Below are positions 44,050 to 56,624 of a DNA stretch of 64,000 nucleotides, piece after piece. The notes under the pieces are model-generated. The model searched no databases, was not told the DNA's origin, and worked only from the letters and a program-made list of their open reading frames with translations. This DNA is from Chinchilla lanigera. Its lineage: Eukaryota > Chordata > Mammalia > Rodentia > Chinchillidae. Location of the stretch: positions 4,031,003 to 4,095,002 of the forward strand of contig NW_004955465.1 of assembly GCF_000276665.1 (NCBI RefSeq). The letters run 5' to 3'. Numbering within the stretch: the stretch's first letter is position 1; every line of letters starts with the position of its first letter. The position numbers and the translations under genes were made by a program.

Positions 44050-44519
44050 GGCTCACAGTGGGTAGAGCTGGGAGGTAGAAGACCCTGCGCACACTCTTAG
44101 GGAGCCACCTTCAGGTACTCCTCTTGCTACTATCAGAAAATGTTCTGTCAGACCCTCACAGGCTTGGGAACCTTCCATTTTGTCACCAGACCTTGGCTAC
44201 TGACGGTTGTCTGCTCAAAGCATTTCCTCTAAGCTGTGTGCCCTTGGTTTCCCTACTGCCCAAGGGTGAAATGTGGTTTCTGGCTGTGGTTGTGTTGTTG
44301 GCCTCGGGCCAGGCTTTTTCTTGGGGTTAACTGCCTTCTACCTAAAGATCAGGCCTTTGCCTCCAGCTCTGGAGCTCTCAATTTCAGATTTACTCTGACT
44401 TCTAACATCAGTAATCATTCATGGAGATCTGTACTATCTAATACAGTAGCCAATAGCTACTTGTGGCTATGAGATGTAATGCAAATGTAAAACACACCTC
44501 AGATTTCAAAGGCTTCGCA
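44050..44519. other. Single-copy non-coding DNA
   Basis: No feature recognised. Confidence 0.4.
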
Positions 44520-44840
44520 TGCTGTGAACTGAGTCACATCCCTCTGATGTTTATGTGCTGAAGACCAAGCCGCAGTGTGACAGTATTTGGAGTGGAGAAG
44601 TAACTATGCTTACGTGAAGTCATGAGGGTTGGTATCCTGATAGGATTAGTCTCCTTATAACAAGGCATAGGAAGAAGACAGTTGTTGGGCCCTTGGGAAG
44701 AGAGCCCGCATGAGAATCTGACCATGTTGGCACCTTCATTTTGAACTTGCAGACTCCAGTATTGTGAGAAAAGAAATTTCTGTTGATAACACTACTCAGT
44801 TTATATTTTATTTCAGCAGCTCTAGCAAATTCACATATAC
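44520..44840 (+). mobile_element. MLT1-type MaLR LTR
   Basis: GTGTGACAGTATTTGGAGTG, CTGATAGGATTAGTCTCCTT, ATAACAAGGCATAGGAAGA, then GCAGACTCCAGTATTGTGAG and AAATTTCTGTTG...CAGCAGCTCTAGCAAA at the end: the MLT1 order. Confidence 0.65.
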
Positions 44841-45265
44841 TTACTATACAATATAATGTAAAATACTGAATTAAAATTTTTGTATTGGTTTCATGTTGAA
44901 ATAGTATTTGGATACAGTAGGTTGAGTAGAATGTATCATTGAAATGAATTGTTTCTCTTTCATTTTATTCTTATAAAAAATAAGGGCTACTAGAAAAATT
45001 TGAAATTGTACATGTGGCTTATGTTGTATTTCCATAGAACATTGGTTTCTTAGATACCTAGGTTATTATTGCATAGTTGGGTCTGTAGTGTCTCTAAAGG
45101 CCCATGTGTTGAAGGCTTTGTCCTCAGCCTATGGCATTTCTGGGAGGTGGTAGAACTGTTAGGAGGAAGGGTTTAGTGAGAAGAACTGAGATCACTGGGG
45201 TCGTGCCATTGAAGGGGATGTTGGTATCCCAGCAGCTTCTCTCTCTGTCTCTGTCAATCTCTCTC

Positions 45266-45365
45266 NNNNNNNNNNNNNNNNNNNNNNNNNNNNNNNNNNN
45301 NNNNNNNNNNNNNNNNNNNNNNNNNNNNNNNNNNNNNNNNNNNNNNNNNNNNNNNNNNNNNNNNN
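45266..45365. other. Assembly gap, exactly 100 N
   Basis: One hundred N flanked by TC repeat on both sides; a placeholder, so true length is unknown. Confidence 0.98.

Positions 45366-45425
<60 letters not shown>
45366..45425. repeat. (TC)30 microsatellite
   Basis: Sixty bases of TC right of the gap; CTCTC also abuts the left edge. Open frames giving Ser-Leu or Arg-Glu repeats are artefacts. Confidence 0.95.
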
Positions 45426-45430
<5 letters not shown>

Positions 45431-45628
45431 CCCAGCCATCACAAGGTAAGCAGCTCCCTGTACCATGCACTCCCACCATGGTGTGCTACTTCCCCACAGT
45501 CCCCAAAGCAGTGGTCCAGCGGATCATGGATTGAAACCTTGGAAATCATAAACTAAAATAAATCTTTTCTCCTTATCAGTTGATTATTGTGGGTATTTTG
45601 TCACAGTGACAGAAAACTGAATAACACA

Positions 45629-47713
45629 CCCTCTCAGGTACTACGTAGTTCCTCTTCAAGAGGAATCTTTAAACTCTCTTCTTTATGCAGTTCTCAATTT
45701 CTTTCCTTCAATAGCTGGTACATTAAAATAAAGTAAAAGAAAACTAAACAAACGCATAGAACCCAAAACAACATAAGCAGAACCAAAGATCTCTTTCCTC
45801 CTGATCTTTTTCTTATTTCTTGCACATTAAAGCCAACATTGAAATAAATGTTAATGTTCATGATATGGAATGGCAAGTCCCCTGGGGAAACCAATTTATT
45901 GAAAGGGAAATTTATGCAATCTCAGCCTTGAGTCTTTGGCTGTGGCAGGGAAGGCTAATGAAATGAGGCAGAATGTCTCTGATTTTCTTTGCAATGGGCC
46001 AGGGCCCAGTTCAGCTTCAGGAGGGTCACAGTGTCTGGAACATGGAAGATTCTTATTAGTGGTGCTGGGTGCAACCTTGGCAACACCTAATGGACTCTTA
46101 GTAGACCTAGAAAACTGGGGACTCATAGCTCATGTCATCTGAGGTGGGATTGAGATATCTTTCCAATAGGAAATCAAAATATAAAATGATCTGGATGTGC
46201 TGGGCATCTGCACGCTTTGGACAAGTCTACATTTAGTAATGAAACTTGTAGCAAATTTTGCTGTTGGAATTTATGGTCTTTACTCAGTGCCTTGCTGTTT
46301 GCTCTGAAATACAATCTCCTTAGTGTAGCCTTCGCTTTTCTCAAATGTTACTGTTGGCACAAATATTTCTAGTTGTTTATCTTGTACTGACAGGTTCATT
46401 TAGTCAATCTTTTTGGAAGATGTCTGCCAAATACCAAATTAGAATAGCTGTAGTTTGTCAGTTATTTTTTTCAGTAACAACTATGTTCTATGAAGATAGT
46501 GACTAATTCTACCTATACCTCCAATGATGACACGTGGCAAGCAACATTGTTTGGCATGCAAGAGAAGTACTTTATATGTTACTCTTATTTTGTCAAACAG
46601 ACTGTTTTAAAAACGTGTATGCAAGTGTTCAGGTTATTAAGTTCGATCTGACTGCTTTGTCAAGGTCATTGGTAAAACTGGCTCCCTGCTGTGAGTGGGT
46701 GGTTGTGGAGAATACAGTGACTGTTAGTTCAGTTTGCTGTTATATTTTGCTTCATACTAAGGTACATGTAGTTTTACCCATTGCTTTTGTAACATCAGTG
46801 AAAATGGCAGTGTAGTGAAAAAGGCAAATGGCACCTTAGTTTTGTTATGAAAATAGTCTTGAGCACCAAGACCCTCAAAGGGCCTCACGAACCCCAAGTG
46901 GTCCATAGATAACGGTTTGAGTAGTGTTTCTCCAAAGTGTGTCACAGAAGGAAGGTATTAGCATTCTCCTTCTAAAAATTAAAAATGACTTTGAGATGAA
47001 TAATTGTTGGAAATGCTGAAGCAGATTCAAGAACACCTGGGTGAAGATTGTCTTTAAGGAAATCACACAATTATTGCAAGACTGGACTCAACAACCATGA
47101 TGGTGGTTTTCAGTTTTATGATGTTGGTGTTGAGTGGTGATTCTCAAGGTTATTTGGGGCATTGTGAGCTGGTATTCTTCTTAGTTATGGAAGAATGAGG
47201 ACTTTTTTTTTTTTTTTTTTTTACTCTTGATGAAGAATCTCATGGATCTTCCAGCCTTGAAACCTGAGTTAACTTGCATGGTCTAGAACAGTTAGAGTTA
47301 ACATTGCCAACGACTCCCTGGTCGCTCACAGTTATAGGCTCACGTAGAGCATTCAGTGTAGCACAACTCTCATTTGAATGGAGGTGTGGGCTCTGTCAAA
47401 ACAAGAAAAAGAAACAAAGGCCTCTTCATCCACACATGGTGTCAAGAGGACATTTGTTGTCTCACAATATTTTTAAAAATTAAATACAATAATTAATGAC
47501 AGATTGCCCTAAAAAGTTGTTTGATTTCTCAAGAGAAATAGTAACACATTTTAGAAAAATACTTTCCTTTGTCATATTTGAGTGTAAAAGAGGAAGCAGG
47601 CAAAATAGAAATTATTTTCATATCTCTGTGGGATCAGGTTTTGTACATGGATCTACATGTACAAGATAATGAAATGAAGGATTCAATCTTAAAAAGCAAG
47701 TTTAAGCAATGAG
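45629..47713. other. Single-copy non-coding DNA
   Basis: A T20 run at about 47203-47222; no gene or named repeat. Confidence 0.4.
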
Positions 47714-47907
47714 GTCTGATCAAAATATAGAGTGAATGCTTAAATTAAAACAATTATTACATTATAAGACACAATACTCTTAATTCCCCTTAAGACACTC
47801 AGAATACTTCCTGTTGCTTCAAATATACGAATGCCATCATTCTTGGAAATGTGTCTTTCATTGTAATAAATTTTAAAAAATTTAAACATTCACTGCATAT
47901 TCAGTCA
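47714..47907. mobile_element. Palindromic mariner MITE
   Basis: Left GTCTGATCAAAATATAGAGTG and right CATTCACTGCATATTCAG are inverted. Internal ATTATAAGACACAATACTCT and GTGTCTTTCATTGTAATAAA are inverted relatives. Same family as 6386-7027, shorter. Confidence 0.6.
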
Positions 47908-50659
47908 CCCCCTTACATGTGGGTGTTATGGAGGAAATATTTAACATTATCTCTCTATTTCTCTCTCTTTTAAAAAGTTCTTTCTGAACACTCTTCAAAC
48001 CTGGGTTTGCCATGTGTGGATTAAGTATACCTGATCACATAGAGAATTTGCAAGCTTTGCTAGTCCTAAATCTTTAGGAAAGTATGACATTTACACCAAA
48101 AGCAAGACTTTCAAAAAAATACTGTCCTTTGTGCGTCAACTTAGCCTATGGAGTTTAGCGCTACCCAATTTCCTACTTGAGTTGTTCCGTGTATACAAGC
48201 TTTTGATTTATGCATGCTGAGTTCATCTTCAAACGGCCAGGGCGCTGCCTCCCAATCTCCCCTCCCCCATCTGTTTACTATAGTCCTTTGGGAGCAGCAT
48301 TAATATCATCTTTATTCTAATAAATTTATGAATTGCAGTTCAATGCAGTGTTTTGGATTAACAGTGAGGATACATAAAAGAATTTCTTTTAAAGTTAAAA
48401 ATACAGATAATAGAGGAGGCAACTATACCAATTTTGCAAAAGAATGTTTTCACGATTTTAGGAAAGACACTGACTTCTAGTAATAGTTTTATTACCTTTA
48501 AACTGAGTGATTTACTACCAAAACTCTTACCCTCATAGATTCGCAGATGCCATCGAACAAAAAACTATTTTCATTACCATCGTTATGTTGTCTTTGGCAT
48601 TGAGTGGTATGGGATAGCTTTGTCCACATAATGCAAAAAACCCCGGTAAATTTAGGTGAGTGAGCTTAACTTAGTTATTTGATGAATTTAACTGGTTATT
48701 TGAATTATCAGAGTGTGGGCAATGATAAAAGTTCATTAATTTTGGAGTAAATAATCTAACACTACTGAGTGGGCTAATTCAAAGTTCTTAAACACTTTTA
48801 GGGAGAGGTTGATGTTTTATGGGACATTTCTCACCCATTAAATCTTTTAGTTCAGTAGGTAAGGCTGATGAACACACCTTCAGAGTGAAGGACTGGGGAA
48901 GGGGACACTATAGATTATGTCTTACTTTCTTTCTACTAGAAAATATGCCTAGCTAGAGGGGCCAGGGACATTGTTTTACTTTCTGGAGCATCTGTAACTA
49001 TCCAGAAAAGGGCCTGCCATGTTGGAGAACAAGTCCCTGGATGGCCAGGGCGGCCCCAAATCTCCCTCTTCTGCCTAGAGTTCTTAGAATGGCTGTGGAG
49101 TGTGCTAAGAATGTGGTGCCCTAAGGAGGAGTTGCCCACAGCAGCTTGTGCTGTCTACATCCTTCCAAGAAGGGCTTGTCCAGCAGCACTTTGCCTCAGC
49201 AATCTCAGTGTCCTGGGGTATAAAGCCCAGGCTGGAACATTTTCAAGGTCCTTCAGCCATAGTACAAAATGGGGCACTCACATATAAGACCAGAGTCTTA
49301 TATGTGAGTCTTCAGGGGCCAGCTTGTCATAAAGCCTAGACTCTGTTGATTCATGGTATCTGTGAGTAAGGCAGTTGTTTTGTATGACTTCTGGGAATAT
49401 TGTGTGTCTTCGAATTTATTCTCTGACAGTTGGGTTCATGCAAAATATTTGGCAGCTGGATTCATGCTAAATAAACCTCTTGGCAGATCTAGGAACATAA
49501 GCAGAGACCTGTGAGGTGTTTAGTAGGACCAGTAACAGGTGCATGATATTCTGTTTAAAGAGGCAAAGCTTCAAAGGCAATAAGAAGGTTCCTGTCTCTT
49601 GACTGGAGATTCCTGGATCATATTCTCCCATATCTAGTTCTGACTTTCCCCAAACCTCATAATTTATTCTTTATTTAGTGCTCTGTGGGAATAGACAAAC
49701 TCAGAGTATATGTGCTTAATCATGTCCACAGTATTTAGGGCAAGGACTTTCTGGGGAACCCATTAGCCTATGGAACTCAAAATGGGGAAGCCACCATTTG
49801 GTGTAGTGGTCCTGACATAGAACACTACTGTGTTTAGTAGTTCAAAAATGGGGAGATTGAATGTGCTAACTTCAGCGAGGGATGGATAGAGGGGTGAATT
49901 CCACCATGCTCATCTGCTTCCAGAGGGGTAACAGACAACTGTCTAGAGGCAGTGATTTCCTTCCGGTGAAAATTCCTAACTTGGATTGGAAGCAGGAGGA
50001 ACTGGAGGCAGAGAGTAGTAGGAAGTTATCACGATTTCAAAATTCAAGTACACGAATGACAACCCAAACATGCTGGGAAGAAGAAAATCATTTAAATTCA
50101 AGAGAAGAATATCCTATATTACTTTAGGAGTATGTTGGACAAATGCAATATAATATTTTTCTGGGAGTGTTGGGTTAGGGTTAGGAAGTGAGGTATTCTG
50201 AATGACACTCTATTCTCGTCAGGCTGCTGCACACTATTCTGCTACCTTTTTTATTCTCCAGACTTTATCTTTCCTCTCTGTGTCACAGGCTGTACTAGAA
50301 GTGCAGAGTATAGCTGGAGAGATGGATACGTGAACAAATGTTGCATGATAGCACATAATTGTTATCATACAGTGTATGGAAAAGACCTTGCAAAAATAAA
50401 GAGCAAGGAGAAGGCTGCCTGGGGATATGTGGAGACTTTCAACCAGGGTGTGTGTCTTGAGTTCAGTTTACAAATGTAGGCTGGGCCAGAGTAATCGTCT
50501 CCATAGCTATGGGTAGCCAAGGAATAAAGGAGGATGACCTACCCACTCCTTACCTACTCAAGTATGCATTGCTACTATTTTTCACTTGGAAAAGAGAGTG
50601 CAGGGAGGGGAAATCAGAGGCAGAGAGGCCAGGTGGAAGGCACTCAGCAGGAATTCAAG
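47908..50659. other. Single-copy non-coding DNA
   Basis: 2.7 kb without recognised repeats. A 14-bp inverted pair (CTCACATATAAGAC/GTCTTATATGTGAG) at 49277-49306 is a perfect short palindrome. Confidence 0.45.
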
Positions 50660-50812
50660 CAGAAGAAATGAACAGTGGCAATGAAGAGCATAGCTTTGGA
50701 GTCAGCCTTTCTTCTTAAAGTAGCATGACCTTGGGTGAAGCGCTGAACCTCAGTTTCCCCTCAGGTTAAAGGAAGAGCAGTAGTAATAGTATCTATCCCT
50801 CTTTTCACCACA
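50660..50812 (+). mobile_element. MIR SINE
   Basis: GCATGACCTTGGGTGAAGCG, GAACCTCAGTTTCCCCTCAG. Confidence 0.65.
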
Positions 50813-51474
50813 CTTCAGAGTCGGGATGGATCCCTATCCCAGATTTGTTTTGGATGTGACACACACAGCAAGAGGGTATGAAATTGTCATTTATACAATG
50901 AGGCTTTCTAGAGAGAGTGGGCAGGCTTCCAACCTGGACAGCTGGACAGGGTCTGGGATGGGCCGAATGAATAGGGACAGGAGACTGAACTGGGGTTTTT
51001 GCTGTAGTTAGAAAGTGAGGCTGGGTTAAGGGCTTCTGGGTGTAAACAGGGGCTACTGTGATTTGAATCTCTCATGGAGCCAAAGGAGGGAGCACCCAAG
51101 ACATCTTCTCAGCCTGTCTGAATGTGCAGCAGAAGGGAAGAGGGAAGGGTGAAGCTTAAAGGCTGTCAGCCAGCAAACATCAACAAAAGAGTGAGACTCT
51201 CTTTGAGAACCTTATTCGTGAAGACTGAGTTAGATACTTCAGGGAAAGTACTCGACGCCATAGTCTGGCTAGAGCAAATACTCTGTAAGTGTTAGGCCAC
51301 TATGATTACATACCGTATCTAACACAGTAATGATATGGGTGACGGAGACAAGGATTTGATTTAAAAGTTTTGAAATTTCTTTGCTTGGTGCCTCACGCTT
51401 TATTCTGACTGTGATTCGGACCTTAGTTGTCTAATTATTTTAATAGACTTACCTACAGGATGAGTTAATGAAGA
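50813..51474. other. Single-copy non-coding DNA
   Basis: No feature recognised. Confidence 0.4.
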
Positions 51475-51700
51475 TGAAGTTGGTGTGGTGACACATGCCT
51501 GTAATCCCAGATACTTGGGAGGCTGGGGCAGGATGTTTGAAAGTGTAAGATCAGCCCGGACAACTTAGTGAGATCCTGTCTTAAATTTTAGAAAAATAAT
51601 AAAAAGGGTAGGAATATAGCTCAGTATTAGAGTGCTTACCTTGCATGTGCAAGGCCCAAGGTTTAATCCTTGATCCTGTGGCAAATATAAGTAATAATTA
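51475..51700 (+). mobile_element. B1-dID SINE, sense
   Basis: GGTGTGGTGACACATGCCTG, CTTGGGAGGCTGGGGCAGGA, then GGAATATAGCTCAGTATTAG and AGGCCCAAGGTTTAATCC: B1 half followed by ID half. Confidence 0.75.
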
Positions 51701-52329
51701 AAAAATAGAAAATAAATAGTACCTACTACTTACCAAGTACAGTAGTGAGCACTGTGGGGGTATATAGTGATTTCTAACCCGATAGTGTTAAGTCTTCTCA
51801 TCTCTCCCACCTCCCACTTTATAGGGGAACCTGGGATCATATTAAAACAAAGTTATCAACAAGGTGCGTTGTAGGATTTGGGATCAGTTACTGTTTGCTT
51901 AGATTTCATGAAAGTGTCACACACGGAGCTGAGTTATAGCTGATAACTAGTGAGAAGATCTATAGGCTGGAGACAGAGGAAATAGTGGGAAATGCAGGGA
52001 GGTTGTGGTTAGATTATAATTACTGGAGTAGCTGGAGGTAAGAATGGAGATACAGTGAGGCTGAACTGTAGGTGATCTTGAATGAAATGCAGAAGACTTT
52101 GGACTGTGGACAAAGGAGAGTCATAGAAAGTTTGTGAACGAGAGAATGACAGAACCAAGCTTACCGTGGGGATCATTCCTCTGGAAGTGGAGTGTTAGGT
52201 GGCTTGAAGAACAAGAACAGAAACAAGAGAACAGGCAGTCATGAAAATGACCAGATAGGCGGTAATGAGGGCTGGGTTTAGGCTTCATTGCCAGTGAAAG
52301 TACAGTGAATAGGGTTTGGCGATTTTGTT
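51701..52329. other. Single-copy non-coding DNA
   Basis: No feature recognised. Confidence 0.4.
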
Positions 52330-52497
52330 TTACTATACTGGGGATTGAACCCGGAGCTTTAGTCTGAGCCCTTTTAAAAATTTTTATTTTGTGAGAGGGC
52401 CTCACTAAGTTGGTCAGGCTTAGCTCAAACTTGCAAGCCTCCTGCCTCAGCCTGCCAGAGTGCCGGGATTTCAGGCGTGTGCCACCACGCCCAGCTA
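52330..52497 (-). mobile_element. B1-dID SINE, antisense
   Basis: TACTGGGGATTGAACCCGGA (ID) then GAGAGGGCCTCACTAAGTTG ... GTGCCACCACGCCCAGCTAG (B1). Confidence 0.7.
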
Positions 52498-52883
52498 GGG
52501 TTGGTGACTGTTAAAAGAATTGTGAGAAGGAGGACTCCATGGAAACCTTGAGTTTTTAATTTGAGGGACTGACAGGATCATAACAGCATTTATGTCAATG
52601 GAAAGGTGAAGACCAGGAATAGATGCAGGGGTGGCAGATGGATGGACAAAGGAAACAATGGCTTGAATTTGGGAAATGTTGGGATTCAGATGTTGGTAGA
52701 ACGTTCCTCAAAGAATTGCACTGTATGGAGAATGGGTCAGGACATAGGGGTTGAGGTGAAGTGGGGCCCTGGAGTAGAAGGGATTACAATTCGCTAACAC
52801 TGCACAATGTGCCAGTCATTATGTAGGAGCCACAACTCAGTCAAAGAGACAGATAAGCAAACAATAATTAGAATTCATTTAGC
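52498..52883. other. Unassigned; ancient repeat scrap at 52795-52880
   Basis: CACAATGTGCCAGTCATTATG and ACAGATAAGCAAACAATAAT resemble an ancient L2/MIR-type end. Confidence 0.35.
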
Positions 52884-52932
52884 GGATACTGGGAATCGAA
52901 CCTAGGACCTCATGCTTGCCAGGCAGGTGCCG
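52884..52932 (-). mobile_element. ID SINE fragment
   Basis: ATACTGGGAATCGAACCTAG ... TGCCAGGCAGGTGCC; lacks the 5' tRNA-like part and a tail. Confidence 0.7.
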
Positions 52933-54689
52933 CACCAAGCCTCTTCATTACTGTAAGTGCTGCACTATAGTATGCATGGGGAATGACTGCAATAGCACAA
53001 GAAAGAGAATGGCCTGCTCTTCTAGGGGGAGTCAGTTGCATCTTCAGCTAGACCTTAGAAGTCTGCCACTCTTCCCAGGAAGGAAGAACAGACAGAGAGA
53101 AAACAGCCTATGGCTCAGATGTACTCTGGGCTTGGTGAGGGGAGGGGATTTAGTTTTCTGGGCAACGGGGTTGGAATGGCAGATAGATGGGAAGTAGATA
53201 CTGCAGAATGTCCCCACTTCAGTGTCTAGAAAAGGCAGAATGCAGAATGGTAGGGGCAGAGAAGAAGAGGAAGAAGGAAAACCAGCCAAACGCCTGATGC
53301 CTTGAAAGTTACACTCAGCGATAACTCAGCTGCTGAGAGATGCAGGCATGTTCCACAGTGTGCTGGATTTCTCTCTGCCGTCCTCTGCACCTCACTTCCT
53401 TCATCCGTAAGAGGACGGTGGAGATGGAGGCTTCCTGAAGCCCTTTCCCACTTCTGCTGAGGTTCTGTCTGTTCTCCAACTTCGGAAAGCTTTATTTTCT
53501 TTACAGGGCATGTTGAATAATTTAGTGTTTTAGTAATTAGAGCCTAATTGGAAGCCTCGTGACCTGGAAGAGGCAATACACCACCTCACAGGGGCTGACT
53601 TAGTCTCAGGGCATAGTTCACGCGCTGGGAGCACTTCCGCATTAGATCTCCCTGGGGGACTCCAGCCAACCCGCCCTGACTGCTTGGAGTGGGAGGGACA
53701 TGCAAATATTTACAAAGGTCATGTTGGAAAATATTTTAAAACAATTGAACTGAAAAACATGTGTTTAGCATTTATAGTGTTTGGAACAGGAGGAATACTT
53801 TTAATCATCGTTATTCATCCTGGAGTTTAACCAGCGCCTTATAGCCCCTGAAGAACTTCTTCCCAACAGCAGCAGAGAACAAGGATTTGCTCTCACAAGG
53901 GGCTTTTGCACCACGCCTTGTGATTTAGGTGAAGGCTCTATTGGAGTACATGTTTTCAGATCCTTGTAATCTTGAATAAATAATCCGAGCCCATGGCATT
54001 AATAAAAGCAGTAATTCTGTCAAGTGTCCCTGCTAACTTCCCAAACTTCTGAGGGGCCAGAGCTGGTGATTTATGAACACTGCTAGAATGTGAGCCATGG
54101 TGTTTTTTAGGGGATTCGTTGGGAGGTATATTTTTAAGGTTAATTACCATGTGTCAGAAAGATGCCTTCGTCTCCTTGACACTTCTTGCTGCATTTTATT
54201 TCAGAGGTCAAATGGCAGGAGAATTGTATGTGAAAGGGTATTCTTTCCATGTCTACAAGTAGAAAGTAAATGTTGTAATACGTTAAGCTTAATTCCAACT
54301 TTATATGGTAGTCAATTTACTCAGCGTGTACGTTGCTGCTGTGGGTCAGCCGAGTTCAACAGACATTATTTCATCTTGGACCTGTACCCCTTGCCTAGGC
54401 AAGTAGTTGCTTCTCTCTGGACTAGTCCCAGATTATTTCATCTTCATATGTGTGTATATATTTTGATGAAATGATAAAATGAGTCTCCCTGGTTCATGAT
54501 CCAGATGCTCAAGCGATGTTAAGGAAATCTCATGATAGACCTCCCAGCCCCTAAATCATCAGGTAGCTCTCTCACAGTGAGCCACTTAAATGACTTCTCC
54601 TTTTCTCTGCAGCTGGCCTTGGTTGGCCTTTTAACTCTGAATATCCTGCTGCCTGGTAGCTGAGGTTGAGCTATTTAGTGTGTCAGGTG
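52933..54689. other. Mostly single-copy; MIR-like scrap at 53385-53470
   Basis: CACCTCACTTCCTTCATCCG resembles the MIR core. TTAGTAATTAGAGCCTAATT near 53530 is homeodomain-site-like. ORF 54097-54474 has no domain. Confidence 0.35.
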
Positions 54690-55050
54690 TCTTAGTCCTT
54701 GTGGACCGCTGTTACAGAACGCCAGAGACTAGCAGCTTATGAACAACAGAACTTTATTTCTCACAGGTCTAGAAGTTGAGAAGTCCAAAATCAAGGTGCC
54801 AGGAGATTGTGTCTGGGAAGGGTCTGTTTCTGGGTTCATAGATAGCACTTTCATGCTGCATCCTTGTGTGCAAAAAGGGGAGAGGCAGCTCTCTGAGATT
54901 CTTTTATAAAAAAGAAGACATGAATCCATTTATGAGAGCTCCCAAATGACCCGATCGCCCTCAGGAAGGCCTACCTTCACACACTGTCACTTCAGGGTTA
55001 GATTTCAGCGTGGGAATTTGGGAGAACCACAAACATTTCTGCAGCACCAG
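54690..55050 (-). mobile_element. MLT1-type MaLR LTR, antisense
   Basis: GTCTTAGTCCTTGTGGACCG, ACAACAGAACTTTATTTCTC, AAGTCCAAAATCAAGGTGCC, CCCTCAGGAAGGCCTACC, AGGGTTAGATTTCAGC: reverse complement of MLT1 landmarks. Confidence 0.7.
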
Positions 55051-55694
55051 GTCTGGCCAGAGCTCTCTAGCATTGGCAAAAGCCAGTTTTCAGCAGCCCC
55101 GATGTCTAACCATTCCTGTGCCCTGCCTCCACCGCCCAATCAAAACTTAATTTTATGTCCTATTATGCGGATGTCAGTTTTATAAGGAAGCGTTCCTTAC
55201 TGTGTGTTTGGAGGAATGGTACATACTTTAGATTACACGCTTATTCTTGGGGCTTCACAAAGGATATTAACATATTAAAAGGTTTGGAAAGTAATGTGGT
55301 CTAGAAACTTGTCCTAATTTGAGCTAAGCATTTCCAAACACAACAAAACACAAACATTTCTTTTACCACATAATCCTTTTCAGTAAGAATTATTTAAATC
55401 CCCAATGAAACTAATGCTTGATGGAGTGCGTTTAAGAAATATGGTTTGAAAGCATTAAAATTCCTTCCCAGTACTACTGACGGAAGGTGCTAACCTTCCA
55501 AGTGTGGGCATTCCTGAGAGACTAGATGTGTTGACTCACGCACATCTAGGGCTGTGGCAGATGCCCTGAAGAGTGGTGGGGTGAGGACCTGAAGAAACTG
55601 AAGAGGCATGGCAGGTCTTACTGTTTCTGGCTGCCTGGCGTTAATTTCTCCCTCCTTCTACTAACAGCCTCCTAAGTATTTTTGTTTTGAAAAG
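55051..55694. other. Single-copy non-coding DNA
   Basis: No feature recognised. Confidence 0.4.
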
Positions 55695-55855
55695 CTTCTG
55701 TCTTTTTGTGGGGATGGGCAGGGTCTCTCTGCGTAGTTCAGGCTAGCCTTGAACTCACTATGTAGCCTAGGCTGGCTTCAAACTCATGAGGATTCTCCTG
55801 GCTCAGCCTCCTGAATGCCGGGATAGTAGGCGTGGGCCACCACGCCTAGCCAGCT
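55695..55855 (-). mobile_element. B1 SINE, antisense
   Basis: GCAGGGTCTCTCTGCGTAGT, duplicated CAGGCTAGCC/TAGGCTGGCT block, GGATTCTCCTGGCTCAGCC, GTGGGCCACCACGCCTAGCC. Confidence 0.8.
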
Positions 55856-55879
55856 TCCTAATTGTTGTAGACAATTAAA

Positions 55880-56170
55880 CTTAAAAGCTGAGTATTTGGA
55901 GGTAGGGCATTGAAAGCAGAGAAGTTAGAGGAGGCCATTGGGGTGGATCCTAAAAATGACCGGTGTCCTTATAAGAAGATACTAGGACACAGATTCACAC
56001 ACAGAAGACCGTGTAAAAGCACAGAGAAGACTTGGCCACACACAAGCCAAGGAGCAAGCTATCAGGAAAACCACCCTGCTGTCACGCTGGGCTCAGACAT
56101 CTGGTTTCCAAAAGTATAAGAAAAAGTCTTAAGTTTTCAAACCAAGATTATGGTACTTTGTCTTGTTTTC
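55880..56170 (+). mobile_element. MLT1-type MaLR LTR, 5'-truncated
   Basis: GAGTATTTGGAGGTAGGGCA, GACCGGTGTCCTTATAAGAA, CCACACACAAGCCAAGGAGC, CTGGTTTCCAAAAGTATAAG, GATTATGGTACTTTGTC. Confidence 0.7.
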
Positions 56171-56282
56171 TATGACTCCCAGAATTTAACATATTTAAAC
56201 ATGCAGGTTTCAAGTGGGGTTATTTGGACTCAAGTCCCAGGTCCATTAATTTTTACTTGAAGTACTTAGAACAATAGATTTA

Positions 56283-56423
56283 ACTCCTCTTCTCTCTTCT
56301 CTCTCTTCTCTTCTCTTCTCCTCTTTTCTCTCTTCTCCCCTTCCCCTCCCCTCCCCTCCCCTCCTCTCCGCTTCCCTCCCCTTGCCTTCCCTGCCCTTCC
56401 TTTCCCTTTTCTTCTCTTTTCTT
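56283..56423. repeat. 140-bp homopyrimidine tract
   Basis: Almost pure C/T (TCTCT, then CCCTCCCCT blocks) with only a few G interruptions; mirror-like, triplex-prone. Confidence 0.9.
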
Positions 56424-56424
56424 G

Positions 56425-56615
56425 GGGAGAGATTCTGGGGATGGAGTCCAGGGCCTCCTACATGCTAAGCAGGAAAGAGCTCCACCACTGAGCTACATCC
56501 TCATCCTCAGCATTTTATTTATTTATTTATTTATTTTGAGATAGGATCTCACTAAGTTGCCCAGGGTGGTGGTCTCAAGCTTGGGATCCTCCTACCTCAG
56601 CCTCCCAAGTACCAG
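56425..56615 (-). mobile_element. B1-dID SINE, antisense
   Basis: GATTCTGGGGATGGAGTCCA ... CACCACTGAGCTACATCCTC (ID), a (TTTA)n linker at 56515-56538, then GAGATAGGATCTCACTAAGT ... CTACCTCAGCCTCCCAAG (B1). Confidence 0.7.
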
Positions 56616-56624
56616 CTAGAGTTA

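Larger units (their letters stand above)
45075..45628 (+). mobile_element. ORR1-like MaLR LTR with expanded TC tract and assembly gap
   Basis: GGGTCTGTAGTGTCTCTAAA, CATGTGTTGAAGGCTTTGTC, GGGAGGTGGTAGAACTGTTA; after the gap AGCCATCACAAGGTAAGCAG, GGATCATGGATTGAAACCTT, TTTGTCACAGTGACAG, AAAACTGAATAACACA. The LTR's normal short TCTCTC block has become a long tract. Confidence 0.65.

Noticed and set aside
45131..45556. Ser-Leu and Arg-Glu repeat ORFs on both strands
   Set aside because: They are translations of the TC microsatellite and the N gap.
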